From a virus, in IMG/VR virus record IMGVR_UViG_3300046167_000873, positions 62,001-126,000 of that record: a stretch of 64,000 nucleotides of DNA; one strand, written 5' to 3'. The notes under the pieces were generated by a model. That model searched no databases and was not told the DNA's origin. It saw nothing but the letters and a program-made list of their open reading frames with translations. Positions 18,401 to 27,768 of the stretch are shown piece after piece; the stretch's first letter is position 1, and each line of letters begins with the position of its first letter. Position numbers and translations under genes: made by a program.

Positions 18401-19349
18401 CGCCAGATATAATAATACCGTCTGTGCCGTCAGTGTAAAGTTGGAAATTGTATGTTGCTATATCCTCACCACCATTATAGGGGTATGTGCCACCCATAAG
18501 GATTTTATTATTATCAAAGATAACAGCATCATCTTGTATAATGGTGTCACCATGTACAACTACACCATATGTATTAGTTGACAGTCGTACATCACCTTCG
18601 TAGTAAAGCTTAACAGTACTATTATCAGCAACATCGGCAGTAATATAAAGTTCTGCACCTGTCTCTGATTTAACTTCTATATTGTCAGTAATAAAATTAG
18701 TATCTGTTACAGCTCGAATATCTAAGTTATCTGTATTAGCATACATTCTACCAGTATCGTAGAACATTTCAAGTTGTCCAGTACCACCAAATATTTCCGT
18801 GCCAGTTGCACCACCAAATGTAGCGCGCACGTTATCATTAAAGTTTAGTTGGTTATTGGAACTTTGCCAATGCATTTGAGGGTTTGTATTTGTTCCTGCA
18901 GGACCATCGCCTACAAACAAGACATCGTATCGTGCCTCAATGTTATTCTCTACGATCAATCCGTATGTTGAATCAACATAAACTTCTACAGTTTCGTCTG
19001 TAAACGTTGTGTTAGTTGTTACATAAAGCGTATCAGATACAAAATCATTAGAAGAAAAATCAAAAGTACCACCACGCAATCCACCATACAAACCATTTGC
19101 ATAAGCGTTTATTGAAGGATCACGACCATCGTTAAACACAACAACTGCGTTAGCTGCAAACTGACCAAAAAGTGTCGCATTACCATAAGTTAAAGAACCG
19201 CCTGGAAGACCGTTCGCAGTCATCATAGAGGTCTGAGCACCAGTAGTATCACCGCGGGTAATCAGTATAAGCTCGTTTGTTTTGTTTAACCAATCGCTAA
19301 ATGTCTGCGTGCTTGGTTGTATCTCGTTAAATCCGGAGAGAAGTGCCAT
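15438..19349 (-). CDS. Large tail fibre protein with internal repeats
   Basis: 1303 residues made mostly of repeated blocks of ~90-130 residues, each containing a phrase like LHWDSSEDLLNFNDDIKATF, then DLQIFHE or EMFYDTGR, then RAxTDxNxITDxVEIKSE and KLYYEGDVRLSTNTYGV. Such units are typical of trimeric beta-structured fibres of marine T4-like phages. The N-terminus (MALLSGFNEIQPSTQTFSDW) carries a conserved virion-attachment-like segment followed by NELILITRGDT. The C-terminal ~190 residues are non-repetitive and include a conserved ending (ADSGYAVEVNIIVTDNKDIYY). It probably contacts the host surface. Followed by the 15020-15436 accessory gene. Confidence 0.82.
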   Translation of the reverse strand: MALLSGFNEIQPSTQTFSDWLNKTNELILITRGDTTGAQTSMMTANGLPGGSLTYGNATLFGQFAANAVVVFNDGRDPSINAYANGLYGGLRGGTFDFSSNDFVSDTLYVTTNTTFTDETVEVYVDSTYGLIVENNIEARYDVLFVGDGPAGTNTNPQMHWQSSNNQLNFNDNVRATFGGATGTEIFGGTGQLEMFYDTGRMYANTDNLDIRAVTDTNFITDNIEVKSETGAELYITADVADNSTVKLYYEGDVRLSTNTYGVVVHGDTIIQDDAVIFDNNKILMGGTYPYNGGEDIATYNFQLYTDGTDGIIISGDRDLNIFVHEGFNLTDEPGTTNFITANNDGSSEVVLYNNGDARLETTGTQAGEVPGVEVFGEANTTTLRVRQDANFDNDTLNSNSVHWDATSEVWNYRDSVKATFGDSDDWEMFYTAAGRAYSNTDNQDIRARTDLNVITDTVEIKSESGSELYMTANVADNSTVRLYYEGVERLQTNTHGVEVTGELVANGGIVTYNNQPIEMGGADYAAAHNFTIVTDGTDSFVTETTNDLFMRVEDNFRVTDDTGTTSLIVANTSGEVTLYHNNISKLQTNTAGIEVYGEANTVTLRVQEDAYFDGSAGLDADSLVWESSNNTLSFEDDVYAAFGTDEDLRIYHTGSASYVDEQGTGSLIVRSTNLLLTASDDTRYISAIDGDRVEYYSPNANTVEMTINDAGLQIVNDANTNTLRVRSTALFEDDAFFDGTTVDALHWDSSEDLLNFNDDIKATFGTSNDLQIFHEVAGDSIIKENGPGSLRLQANNLVLEDTAGNDYILGTAGASVAVTHAGNVKFETSATGATVTGTLVADGVTVGDNEIIQLGTTMQLYNDGSASVITESGSGSLVLQGNNIVLEDTAGTNYIRGVAAGAVEVTHAGNIKIETTATGINVTGETDTDTLLVSSTSQFENDITILGTLGNVEWDKSADALRFDDGQILTFGTTVDLSIKASGTGNNIDALQSSLLIRQFGNDQDVAIQSDDSTGGVTDYVRADGSTGSVLLSHYGTTKLETISTGITVTGDVGATTFTGNGASLTNLNATALTTGTVNDARLPAEISSNISGTAAQSNTIQMHTSTTNANQPVVFAGATSGYQDARGDTTFTFNPSTNTLTVDNLVVDDSASLPDGLTLSGNTIFENLFVSNTAVILNLEVSSLEANGVAFTGTGGDVTTTAATVIDSFEVGQTQGFKYFVHGENLNDADSGYAVEVNIIVTDNKDIYYTRYGEVDSNIGTVSIVPVLAANTTHIDLQATCSAASVTDVHRFKVLKIETRV

Positions 19350-19559
19350 TTAACTTATCCTGCTATTAAGTTCTAGGAGTAGATCTTTGATTGCTGTTAC
19401 ATCATTCTTTACACTAGCAAATTCTTTTTCTAGTGTAACCACTTGCGATTCTAATTTCTTTTGATTTTCAGCGGAGCGTCTAGCTGACTTATATCTTTCA
19501 AGTGCAGCTATATCTTTATTTATAACAGCTCCATCGTTCTGCTTCACGAAGTTATCCAT
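19350..19559 (-). CDS. Small coiled-coil protein next to fibre gene
   Basis: 69 residues, MDNFVKQNDGAVINKDIAALE onward, with a heptad-rich helix (about 20-66: KLESQVVTLEKEFASVKNDV). Small coiled-coil proteins of this form precede fibre genes in marine T4-like phages. It overlaps the 926-residue protein's stop by one base (TAATG). Possibly a fibre connector or assembly factor; function not established. Confidence 0.65.
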   Translation of the reverse strand: MDNFVKQNDGAVINKDIAALERYKSARRSAENQKKLESQVVTLEKEFASVKNDVTAIKDLLLELNSRIS

Positions 19560-22339
19560 TAAGCTGAAACTCCAATTACTCTATAATCATTTACTTTTGG
19601 CACAACGTTTGCTTTGTCTGAGAGCAACACGATCTTAATCGCTGCCTTATCAAACGTATCATATATTTGGCCGGAATATCCAAAGTATCGAGTGACTTCA
19701 AAATTCTGAGGATTTCTAAAACCTGTGTTTTCATCTTCTAAAACGTCTAACCTAAATCCTTCACCAATCATATTAGTATTAGAAATTGGTTGCTGTAACA
19801 CAATTTCACCAGAAGCCGAATTAGCAGACTCAATACTATATAACTGATAGTTTGTTGGGAACAATGTGCTCCACAATTTAATTACTTGATTTTGTGATAG
19901 GTCATCAATTTGAGATGTATTTGCGCTTGCTGTATCAATTGTAATCGTCGCACTATTTTCAACTGTTGTTATTTCGCCATCAGTAGTATATTCTGTCTGA
20001 GGGAAGAACGGCATTTGATACTCAACTTCATGGTAAGAAGTTCGTATATCTTTATCGTCAAATATACCTTCGCCACCGATTTGCAACATCTTAGTCCATT
20101 GCTTATCATCAAAAGAATCTTCATCAATTGAATTATAAACACGTGCATAGAACTCAATAGCAGTTCCAGGCGGTGTATGAACATTTGCAATAACCCTAAG
20201 ATCTTCTGCTCGGTTTTCTTCGTCAAACTGAAGTGGCTTACCAATCATCTTAGATTCAGCATTACCAGATTCACCGTCACGCGTTAATGACTTGTATTCA
20301 CCTCTATTGTCAGCGTTAACATTAAATCGGTGCATTGTAAGTTGAAGAGTATCTGTCCTAAACTCAGGAGCACAGAATGACTTAATGTCATCTCCTTGGT
20401 AAGTATAATTTAGCTGGAATGTTGCAGACTTATTAGAGTTGTTTGCAAGACCAACTTCTTTTACTTCTAATGACCTCGATAAAACTTCACTCGCATATCC
20501 TCTTACGTGGTTAGGAGCATTCAAGAACATTAAATTGTCGTCTGTCTGCAAAGAAAACGTATTTGAAGAGTCTACAAAAACTGAGAAGTTATAAGCAGTA
20601 TCAACATCAAACATAGGTGGAATGTTACCGTTAAAGTTACACCTAAAGGTTGATACAGGCAAAGAACCAACACCTACAATTTCAGCTGAGTTAAACGATT
20701 CAATACCGATAATAGTATCACCCGCTTCAAATGCAAATGAATTATCAACAGCATATTGAGTTGGATTAACCGATGAATTGTTTAACCGCAATATATTGCT
20801 AATCACATTATAGTCATCACATTCAGCAACGACCGTATGTTGTACTGAACCAGTCATGTTAAATAGCGCTGGTTCTTCAACAACAACTGTTGTTGCTGTA
20901 GGTGTGAATATTGTTGTATCAACAGTAAATACCTGCGTATTCTCTTCGTTAGTCGAATCAATAACAACTAGCTTGTCGCCGTTAATTAAACTAGCATATG
21001 ATACTGAACCGTCATTTGTTAGAGTATTTTTAGATCTTACAATTGAAGCACTTCCTGCAAATGCAGTAACTTGCTTATAGACGATTTCACCTGGAGCCCA
21101 ACGAGATGTTGTATTTGTTACACTTAAAAACTCGTAGTCTTCAAGACACATATCAACAGTCTGATCTTCAAGATCGTATTGATTAATATGTACATCAAAC
21201 TTTAAATCTTTATTTTTGTCAGGTGCCCACTCAAGCTCTCCAAGAGGACCAGTACTTAATGGGTTTTTAGTAAATGAGCGTGGTGGATATACGTCGCCAA
21301 TATGCTCTTTTGTTGAACCACTAGAACGCGTCTCTGTCTTATCGCCATCAACAAGAAGTAAATCACCTTTTGTATTTGACCATAAGACATAATCAGCATC
21401 TTGAATTGTAACGCAGAATGCATAGAATCTATCAGTTGCTACACGAATAGGGTTTTCAAAAGTAAATATTGTTTCTACCTGAGCAACAGGTGATGCTTGT
21501 ATTTCTGACCATGACTTTGAACTTACTCCACCTAAAAGAATTTCAGTGGTATTTGGAGTTCCATCGTCTTTACAAGTCATAAGCTTAACAGAGACTTTTG
21601 GATTCTTAATACCTGAAGTATTAATGTCTCGTCGTGGTTTTTTCCTAAAGTATAAAGTGACGTCTGTAATGTCAACACAGTCAGAGTTTTTTACGACCTT
21701 AGAATCGATAAAGAATGTTTGATATTCATTACCAGTACCTACAGCAGGTAGTGTCGGCTTATCTTTACCTGGTTCAGGAATATCTCCAGGGACAAGTGGT
21801 GGTTGGACAGTAACAGTCTTAACGGTGTCATCAGAATCAGGACTAATAAAGGCTGAGTATTCAACAATTCTGATTCGTTCACGGTTCTTATCGTCCTCAC
21901 GTGATCGTGCCCCAAGGTTATCCCAATATTCGCTGTAATCAGGTAACCTAGCGTTAATAGGAGAACCGAGATGAGGTGGTGTAAACGTATTGATAGCTGA
22001 GTAGCTCGCAGCATCTGAACCAAAGGCTCTTACTTCAAATTGAAGATCGCCCTTATAATCAGTTTTTAAATACTTCCTATTTCTAACTTCATCGTTAGGC
22101 AATAAGTTACATAGAACACACTCATTTATAGGGCGCGTCCACTGTGTAATATCTTCAAACTGCTGCCCAGGATTATTATCAAGCATCACCTTATATCGAG
22201 TATTTGGCTTTAAATTACCAAAATTATATTTGATATATCCTGGTGACCTACGTAATACATAATCTTTAGGTTGATAGAAAAAATTATCATCAGGCTTCTT
22301 TAACCTATTTGAACTAAATGGTATAATTTTCTTTGACAT
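19559..22339 (-). CDS. Large structural protein of fibre/baseplate periphery
   Basis: 926 residues beginning MSKKIIPFSSNRLKKPDDNF. An early fibronectin-like stretch (IKYNFGNLKPNTRYKVMLD, then GDLQFEVRAFG) and a large beta-rich middle match conserved virion proteins located between gp8 and the fibres in marine T4-like phages. It is not assignable to a T4 gene; T4 gp10/gp11/gp12 occupy this place. A C-terminal stretch (EDLRVIANVHTPPGTAIEFY) looks conserved. Likely a baseplate-fibre adaptor. Confidence 0.68.
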   Translation of the reverse strand: MSKKIIPFSSNRLKKPDDNFFYQPKDYVLRRSPGYIKYNFGNLKPNTRYKVMLDNNPGQQFEDITQWTRPINECVLCNLLPNDEVRNRKYLKTDYKGDLQFEVRAFGSDAASYSAINTFTPPHLGSPINARLPDYSEYWDNLGARSREDDKNRERIRIVEYSAFISPDSDDTVKTVTVQPPLVPGDIPEPGKDKPTLPAVGTGNEYQTFFIDSKVVKNSDCVDITDVTLYFRKKPRRDINTSGIKNPKVSVKLMTCKDDGTPNTTEILLGGVSSKSWSEIQASPVAQVETIFTFENPIRVATDRFYAFCVTIQDADYVLWSNTKGDLLLVDGDKTETRSSGSTKEHIGDVYPPRSFTKNPLSTGPLGELEWAPDKNKDLKFDVHINQYDLEDQTVDMCLEDYEFLSVTNTTSRWAPGEIVYKQVTAFAGSASIVRSKNTLTNDGSVSYASLINGDKLVVIDSTNEENTQVFTVDTTIFTPTATTVVVEEPALFNMTGSVQHTVVAECDDYNVISNILRLNNSSVNPTQYAVDNSFAFEAGDTIIGIESFNSAEIVGVGSLPVSTFRCNFNGNIPPMFDVDTAYNFSVFVDSSNTFSLQTDDNLMFLNAPNHVRGYASEVLSRSLEVKEVGLANNSNKSATFQLNYTYQGDDIKSFCAPEFRTDTLQLTMHRFNVNADNRGEYKSLTRDGESGNAESKMIGKPLQFDEENRAEDLRVIANVHTPPGTAIEFYARVYNSIDEDSFDDKQWTKMLQIGGEGIFDDKDIRTSYHEVEYQMPFFPQTEYTTDGEITTVENSATITIDTASANTSQIDDLSQNQVIKLWSTLFPTNYQLYSIESANSASGEIVLQQPISNTNMIGEGFRLDVLEDENTGFRNPQNFEVTRYFGYSGQIYDTFDKAAIKIVLLSDKANVVPKVNDYRVIGVSA

Positions 22340-22354
22340 TATTCTATCAATCCT

Positions 22355-22660
22355 TTATCGAAGTTTTAGAGCGCGGTCATATTTCTTAAACCTTGTTCCG
22401 CCGGTTGTTGGCTTCTTAACTGGTTCTGGCTCTTTGAACACAGTAGGTACAGAAGGTACTGGGATATTTATTCTTGTTGGTATCCGCGTCCTGACCGGTT
22501 GAATAACTACCTGCTCTATTGGTGGTGGAGGAGGTGGCGGAGACTTAATCGGTACTGGCGGACTAGCCGGTTGTGTTGTTACCCGATCAGGTACTTTTAC
22601 CCTAATAGGATTCTTAATAATAGTATTAAGAAGATTAAAGGTTACCTGAGGCCCACGAAC
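22355..22660 (-). CDS. Pro-rich C-terminal extension in another frame of the 1709-residue protein
   Basis: 101 codons open in the +1 frame relative to 22635-27764, from GTT 22660: VRGPQVTFNLLNTIIKNP onward, a run of seven prolines near KSPPPPPPP, then basic RTRIPTRINIPV, ending KYDRALKLR. No ATG begins it; the open frame extends back to a GTG at 22717 with no good ribosome site. Because the upstream protein is already Pro-rich (VPTPPPVITANT) at the junction, I read this as its shifted C-terminus, by programmed +1 slippage or indel. Confidence 0.55.
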   Translation of the reverse strand, partial: VRGPQVTFNLLNTIIKNPIRVKVPDRVTTQPASPPVPIKSPPPPPPPIEQVVIQPVRTRIPTRINIPVPSVPTVFKEPEPVKKPTTGGTRFKKYDRALKLR

Positions 22661-25600
22661 TGGTGTTGGCAGTAATAACAGGTGGTGGCGTTGGAACCTT
22701 AATAACCTTACGTACACCGCCAGTTGCTGCCGGAGAGAATGCTAACTCATCTTGCTCGATTTCACATTCAGGATCTACACCAATAACACAACCATCATCA
22801 CCGATTACGATAGGTGGTTCTGGTTCACATACCTCAATCTCTGGTTCAGGTTCCACAACTTTAACTGGGCACCGATCAGGGTTAGCTTTAGCAGAAGCTA
22901 GTTTGATCGAACAATTACCTCTAGAATCCTGTTTACCTGTGTACTGATAAACATATAGCAATCCATCTTTGCAGTAGTCTTTATTAAATGTACCAGCAGA
23001 AGGACATGGATTAACTGGATCTGGTTCAGGCGCTGGAGGAATAATAATACATCGACTACTATTTGTCTGTCGTGATCCAACTACTGTTTTACAGTTACCA
23101 TCTTCAACATATGTTACATAGTCGTTACCAACACATCGTGCGTACAAGAACTTACCTTTAGGTGGGCAAGGAGGAGTTGTGTTGATTGTCGTAGAACCTG
23201 CATCATAAACAGGATCAACGATGCTTGTAGCAGGATAGCAAACTTCATAATTAAATACTTTGCCCCACTTCAATGCTCGGACTGTAATGTAACGGCCTTT
23301 TGACTCATCGTATGGAATCGTTATCTTACCAGCACCTCGATAAGCTTTATAAGTCTTATTAGGTAAACCTGGTATATTCGTCATAATCTTCGAACTATTA
23401 GATAACGAAGTAAACCATGGATTTGTTTGAAAAGGAATTGCAGAATTGCTACCATTTCTCACGTCGTAAAACTTCTGATAAATCTTAAATGCTTCAGCAC
23501 CACCTAAACTTTCAGCAGTTTCAACTGAACTTGACCAAATCACGTTACCCTTTTCTATGACAGAGCCAGATCTGGGTGGTGTGCTTGTTTGAAGAACTTC
23601 AAATCCAATACCTGCGACACCGGAACTTGGAATATAGAATTTTATATCAATATTCCGTGCTGTACCATCATTTCTATCTGTTCCAGTAAATGTAGTCTCT
23701 TCCCACACACCTTGAGCCTTTATAAATGTCCCAATATTTTCTGAAGAAAATCGAGTATTTTGGCTTCTTACAAACTGGCAAACAGTTTGAATTTCAGGTT
23801 CAGGTGGTTGTTCAATATATGGACCATATGTTGCATTCTTTTGACTTAACAACCTGAATCGCTGAGCAGGATAAACAATCTTACCACCAGTTACTTGGTC
23901 GGGATTGCAAGGTTCTAGGCTTAGAACAGATGTTGTCTTTTGTGGATACAAATTATATTCATAAATTGATGCAGCAAACTCTTGATTCTGAGTATCAGAT
24001 CGATTAAAGTTTTCAAAGTTATCAGCATAGAATCCGTACTTGAATTTTTCAAGAGTTGAATCAATTGAACTCGGAAAACTTAAGGTTCTTGTTTCGTTTT
24101 CCAATTCAGATAGGTTTTGGTTATATTCTAAAGATATAATCCTACGCTCAAGCTCAGCAATCTGAGCCATCGTATAACCTTGTGTTTGGTCATCGAGCTT
24201 TTCAATTGAACAAGTATACTTTGTCAGTTTTGTTCGTGATGCTCTTGTTGATATAACACCATTTAATGTTATCTCTCGAAGCTCATTTGATAGAACAAGA
24301 GGTAAACTAGGATACGGTGCAACATCAATCTTATATAGCTGTAAGCGGTTTGCATTGCTCTTAATATTGAGGTCACGAGTACCGATATTGAAAACAAACT
24401 CACCTTCGTTTGTAAGAGCGATCACGTCAGTGCGGCCGTCATACGACGTTAAATCATATGTAAGATCACCTTGTGGTATTGGGAAAGCGTAACCAGCGAT
24501 CGCTGAGAAGCTCTCAACATCACTTGGATCAGTACTTGCAGCTGCAGGTGTTGTTGCACTCGTTGCAGTAGGATCGCAATAAGGTCTAAAGTCTAAACAA
24601 TCCCTCAACAGAACTTCATAGTTTTCAGAAGTTCTAATATGGTAAGGAATCTCTAATGTATTGACATTAGTTGTTAGCCCTGATAAAGGAACCTCGTCGT
24701 TGATTGTATATGAGTCAACAGTTTTAACACCTTTAGAATCAGAAGGCACAAAGTGATCGAGCTCAACCAATATTGTTGCAGCTAAAGTTGATGGAGTTCC
24801 TTCTTCACGATACAGCTTACTTAAACCCCAGAATCCATCTTTTTGACCATCTTCAACATAAAATTCTTGAGTAATTTTAGCAGCTGTTGTATCTGTTCCG
24901 TTATAAACTTCTCTTAACCTAAAGACACCTGGTAAACCAAGCGACTTTGGAAATGCACCGGTCGTTGATATTTTCACAAAACGATTACGGTTTGCAGTAA
25001 TTGGTGTTGATGAAACATTCTTTGCTTTGACGTTATAGGTAACAGCCAGAGTAACAGATGTCGTAGTTATAGGTTGACCTGCACCGAGGTTAATTGTCAT
25101 CGACGTGCGATCACTATTAACTGTAGCATTTGCTGTTGTTCGAGAACCTAAGTTGATTGGAATATTCTTTGGGAATACCCTTCGCATTGGTTCAGCACTA
25201 AATGCAAATGAACCCGAAGGCTTTCGAATTGTAATTCTGTCTTGAGAATCTACACTTAAGACTTGTACAACATCGCCAGAGTTATTCTTGATCCAATCAC
25301 CAGAAACTAAGTTATCTGAGAATAGAGGAGTACCTACTGTTGCATCTAATACTTCAACTGAACTATTGCTTTGTCCGGCGTCTTGAACTAAAGTAATACC
25401 AGTTGCAAAATCACCGACCGTTATTTCATCCTCTGGAACAATGATTAAAGTGCCTTCTTCGCTATCAGTAAGTTCACCGATATAATTAAAGATATTACCA
25501 GCTGGCAATCCTGATATTGAAATATCACCACCTGAACTTACTGATTGGTTGACACTCGTTGTGCCATAGACATAGTTAATGCTGTCGCCTGAACCTGTCG

Positions 25601-27764
25601 TATTTGCAAATGCTTCACCGGTTGTAACTGGTGAACGCCCAGTGGGTACAACAAGGCTCGTTGTTTGAGATTGAAACAACTCAGCAAACCGAGTATATGT
25701 TGAAGGTGAATATTGGTCTTCTTCACCGGTTTCAGTAATTTTTCGAAGTACATCACTACCACTTGTTAATACAATATCAGCGATGCCATCTTCTGAACCA
25801 CCAGAGCTTGGGACGTAGATAGAACGAATATCTCTAAAGGATGCACGGTCTAATTGGATATCAAAAATGTATACACGATAAACTGCATCATTTGTACCGT
25901 GATTGCCTGATTCAAGAAATACCGATCTTATCTTTGCAGTACCAATCTGATCGCCACTAATTCTTGCTGCACTTACTGCAGTATTGGTCGCGTAGTTATC
26001 GTAATACTTAACACCTTCATCTGTTCCAGTCTGTGCTTTATATAAGTTAATTGTCTGGCCAGATTTAAATACGTGTGTACCTGCTAATTGGTTAACACGA
26101 ATATAAGAACCGTAAATCAAGTCTTGTTCTTGGTTTATTTTGATTGATATATTCTTTGACTTTTCAACTTTCTTTGCATAGTTGCGTTCAGTCTTGACAC
26201 GATAACCATTAATGTATGCGTGACCAGGATCTATAACATAAACGAAGTGAGTATCTGAATTTGCAATATCGCTTGTAGATCGTATAGTCAATTTAAATTG
26301 ATCTAGTGCATAGTTACCACTCTCTTCAAATGTACGTCTTGCAATCATGTCATTGATTTTATTGTACTGAGTAGTTTTAAACTGTGCGTATGGTCGACCT
26401 TCACTAAACTTAACTAAACTGAAGAACTCAGCGTCAGCTTCTTGTTCAGCAATTGTTTTTACAGAGAGCTGAGGAGTAAGCTGTAAACGGTTTGCACCAG
26501 GAGCTGAGAAGTTTGTAAAGTCATTTGAATTATCATAAAGAGTAGCATCTGTAAATACGTTAACGACCCCTTCTAATGTTGTAAATCCAACAGCAACATC
26601 ACTCGGCGTATTTGAATACTTGTCAACAAAAGCAAATTGGGCATCAACGTTTAAGAAGTATCCTTTCTGATATATTTTTCCTTCAGAAACTTGGATACCA
26701 TAACCAACACCAACTGGGTTAACATAACCGTCAGCAGTAGACGCAACAGTTAATTGCGTAAGGAAGGTTTGTGCTTCTAAATCTAAACTGTTGAGATTCA
26801 GTGTTGAGGCTGTTGTTGATCCAACAGTAACATACGGTATAGTTGTATAACCAGAACCACCCCTTGTTATTTCAGCACTCGATATTGAACCGCCTCGTGT
26901 TGTTTGAATAAGGCCCGTTGCACCTGAACCAATAATCTGAGTAACACTTACTTCTTCGTTGTTACCAGATGTCTGGTTAATAAGAACTGTGTTTTCTTCG
27001 ATATCATCCCATTTGCTTGAATCAGGAGCAGGAACCAAGTCACTGTTGACTGGTTTAACTGGTACAATAAGTGTTCCAGTATCTTCATCGACTGTGGGAG
27101 TATCATAAATCTGTACGCGCAACGTTGGAGTAATAAGATCATCTACAAGAATATCGTTAATAGTAAATGATTCAATGTCAGATGTATTTCCTGAAACGAC
27201 GTTGGCAATCTTAAGTGCACTAACAACATAAACGATATCAGCGTTTGAGAAACCAGCAGATGCGCCACCTGGCACAACATTAATATCGTAGACAATATCT
27301 TGGTTACTAAATATTTTAACAGATTCGCCTTCAGCAAACTTTGAATATTGATCATCAATGCCATTATCTTGGTATTCAACATATAATGTGTTTAAGTTGA
27401 TACCGTCACCTTGGAAACCAGCAGTTCCTCGGGAAACCCTAGCAGTTATTCCAGTACTTTGACCCCTTGCAAACAGACCAATATACTCATTAACATCAAC
27501 TGCTCCACCAGTACTTGACCTATCAAGTACTTTAATAAAAGGCATTTCATCCTTAAAGGTGAACTGACAGCCTGATAATATAGTGCCAGCTTTTAATATG
27601 TTATCGCCAAATTCTTCAATTTGATTTTGCAGCATCGTCTGCAGCTGGTTCATCTCTCTTACTTGAACCGCAGTTGATGGCTTGAAAAGAACTTTATAAT
27701 AATTCTTATCAGAATCGTAATCGTCGAAATATGGAGATACGGAAAAATTAGTTGTTAACGGCAT
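22635..27764 (-). CDS. Giant structural protein (DUF4815-like), baseplate/fibre associated
   Basis: 1709 residues. The N-terminus MPLTTNFSVSPYFDDYDSDK followed by NYYKVLFKPSTAVQVREMNQ and LQTMLQNQIEEFGDNI matches the DUF4815-type phage structural family as I know it. Residues ~280-300 hold the module GGSGYTTIPYVTV. The C-terminal ~170 residues contain two Cys-rich repeats (CPPKGKFLYARCVG and CPSAGTFNKDYCKDG) and then an acidic, Pro-rich end. In T4 the equivalent place holds gp9/gp10. It ends SSWASGNL, but a better Pro-rich continuation exists in the +1 frame (22355-22660). Confidence 0.78.
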   Translation of the reverse strand: MPLTTNFSVSPYFDDYDSDKNYYKVLFKPSTAVQVREMNQLQTMLQNQIEEFGDNILKAGTILSGCQFTFKDEMPFIKVLDRSSTGGAVDVNEYIGLFARGQSTGITARVSRGTAGFQGDGINLNTLYVEYQDNGIDDQYSKFAEGESVKIFSNQDIVYDINVVPGGASAGFSNADIVYVVSALKIANVVSGNTSDIESFTINDILVDDLITPTLRVQIYDTPTVDEDTGTLIVPVKPVNSDLVPAPDSSKWDDIEENTVLINQTSGNNEEVSVTQIIGSGATGLIQTTRGGSISSAEITRGGSGYTTIPYVTVGSTTASTLNLNSLDLEAQTFLTQLTVASTADGYVNPVGVGYGIQVSEGKIYQKGYFLNVDAQFAFVDKYSNTPSDVAVGFTTLEGVVNVFTDATLYDNSNDFTNFSAPGANRLQLTPQLSVKTIAEQEADAEFFSLVKFSEGRPYAQFKTTQYNKINDMIARRTFEESGNYALDQFKLTIRSTSDIANSDTHFVYVIDPGHAYINGYRVKTERNYAKKVEKSKNISIKINQEQDLIYGSYIRVNQLAGTHVFKSGQTINLYKAQTGTDEGVKYYDNYATNTAVSAARISGDQIGTAKIRSVFLESGNHGTNDAVYRVYIFDIQLDRASFRDIRSIYVPSSGGSEDGIADIVLTSGSDVLRKITETGEEDQYSPSTYTRFAELFQSQTTSLVVPTGRSPVTTGEAFANTTGSGDSINYVYGTTSVNQSVSSGGDISISGLPAGNIFNYIGELTDSEEGTLIIVPEDEITVGDFATGITLVQDAGQSNSSVEVLDATVGTPLFSDNLVSGDWIKNNSGDVVQVLSVDSQDRITIRKPSGSFAFSAEPMRRVFPKNIPINLGSRTTANATVNSDRTSMTINLGAGQPITTTSVTLAVTYNVKAKNVSSTPITANRNRFVKISTTGAFPKSLGLPGVFRLREVYNGTDTTAAKITQEFYVEDGQKDGFWGLSKLYREEGTPSTLAATILVELDHFVPSDSKGVKTVDSYTINDEVPLSGLTTNVNTLEIPYHIRTSENYEVLLRDCLDFRPYCDPTATSATTPAAASTDPSDVESFSAIAGYAFPIPQGDLTYDLTSYDGRTDVIALTNEGEFVFNIGTRDLNIKSNANRLQLYKIDVAPYPSLPLVLSNELREITLNGVISTRASRTKLTKYTCSIEKLDDQTQGYTMAQIAELERRIISLEYNQNLSELENETRTLSFPSSIDSTLEKFKYGFYADNFENFNRSDTQNQEFAASIYEYNLYPQKTTSVLSLEPCNPDQVTGGKIVYPAQRFRLLSQKNATYGPYIEQPPEPEIQTVCQFVRSQNTRFSSENIGTFIKAQGVWEETTFTGTDRNDGTARNIDIKFYIPSSGVAGIGFEVLQTSTPPRSGSVIEKGNVIWSSSVETAESLGGAEAFKIYQKFYDVRNGSNSAIPFQTNPWFTSLSNSSKIMTNIPGLPNKTYKAYRGAGKITIPYDESKGRYITVRALKWGKVFNYEVCYPATSIVDPVYDAGSTTINTTPPCPPKGKFLYARCVGNDYVTYVEDGNCKTVVGSRQTNSSRCIIIPPAPEPDPVNPCPSAGTFNKDYCKDGLLYVYQYTGKQDSRGNCSIKLASAKANPDRCPVKVVEPEPEIEVCEPEPPIVIGDDGCVIGVDPECEIEQDELAFSPAATGGVRKVIKVPTPPPVITANTSSWASGNL

Positions 27765-27768
27765 CGAT

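Noticed and set aside
19517-19524. TATAAATA on the minus strand inside the coiled-coil gene
   Set aside because: Intragenic, 168 bases from the fibre ATG, and encodes conserved residues; too far for the usual late-promoter spacing.
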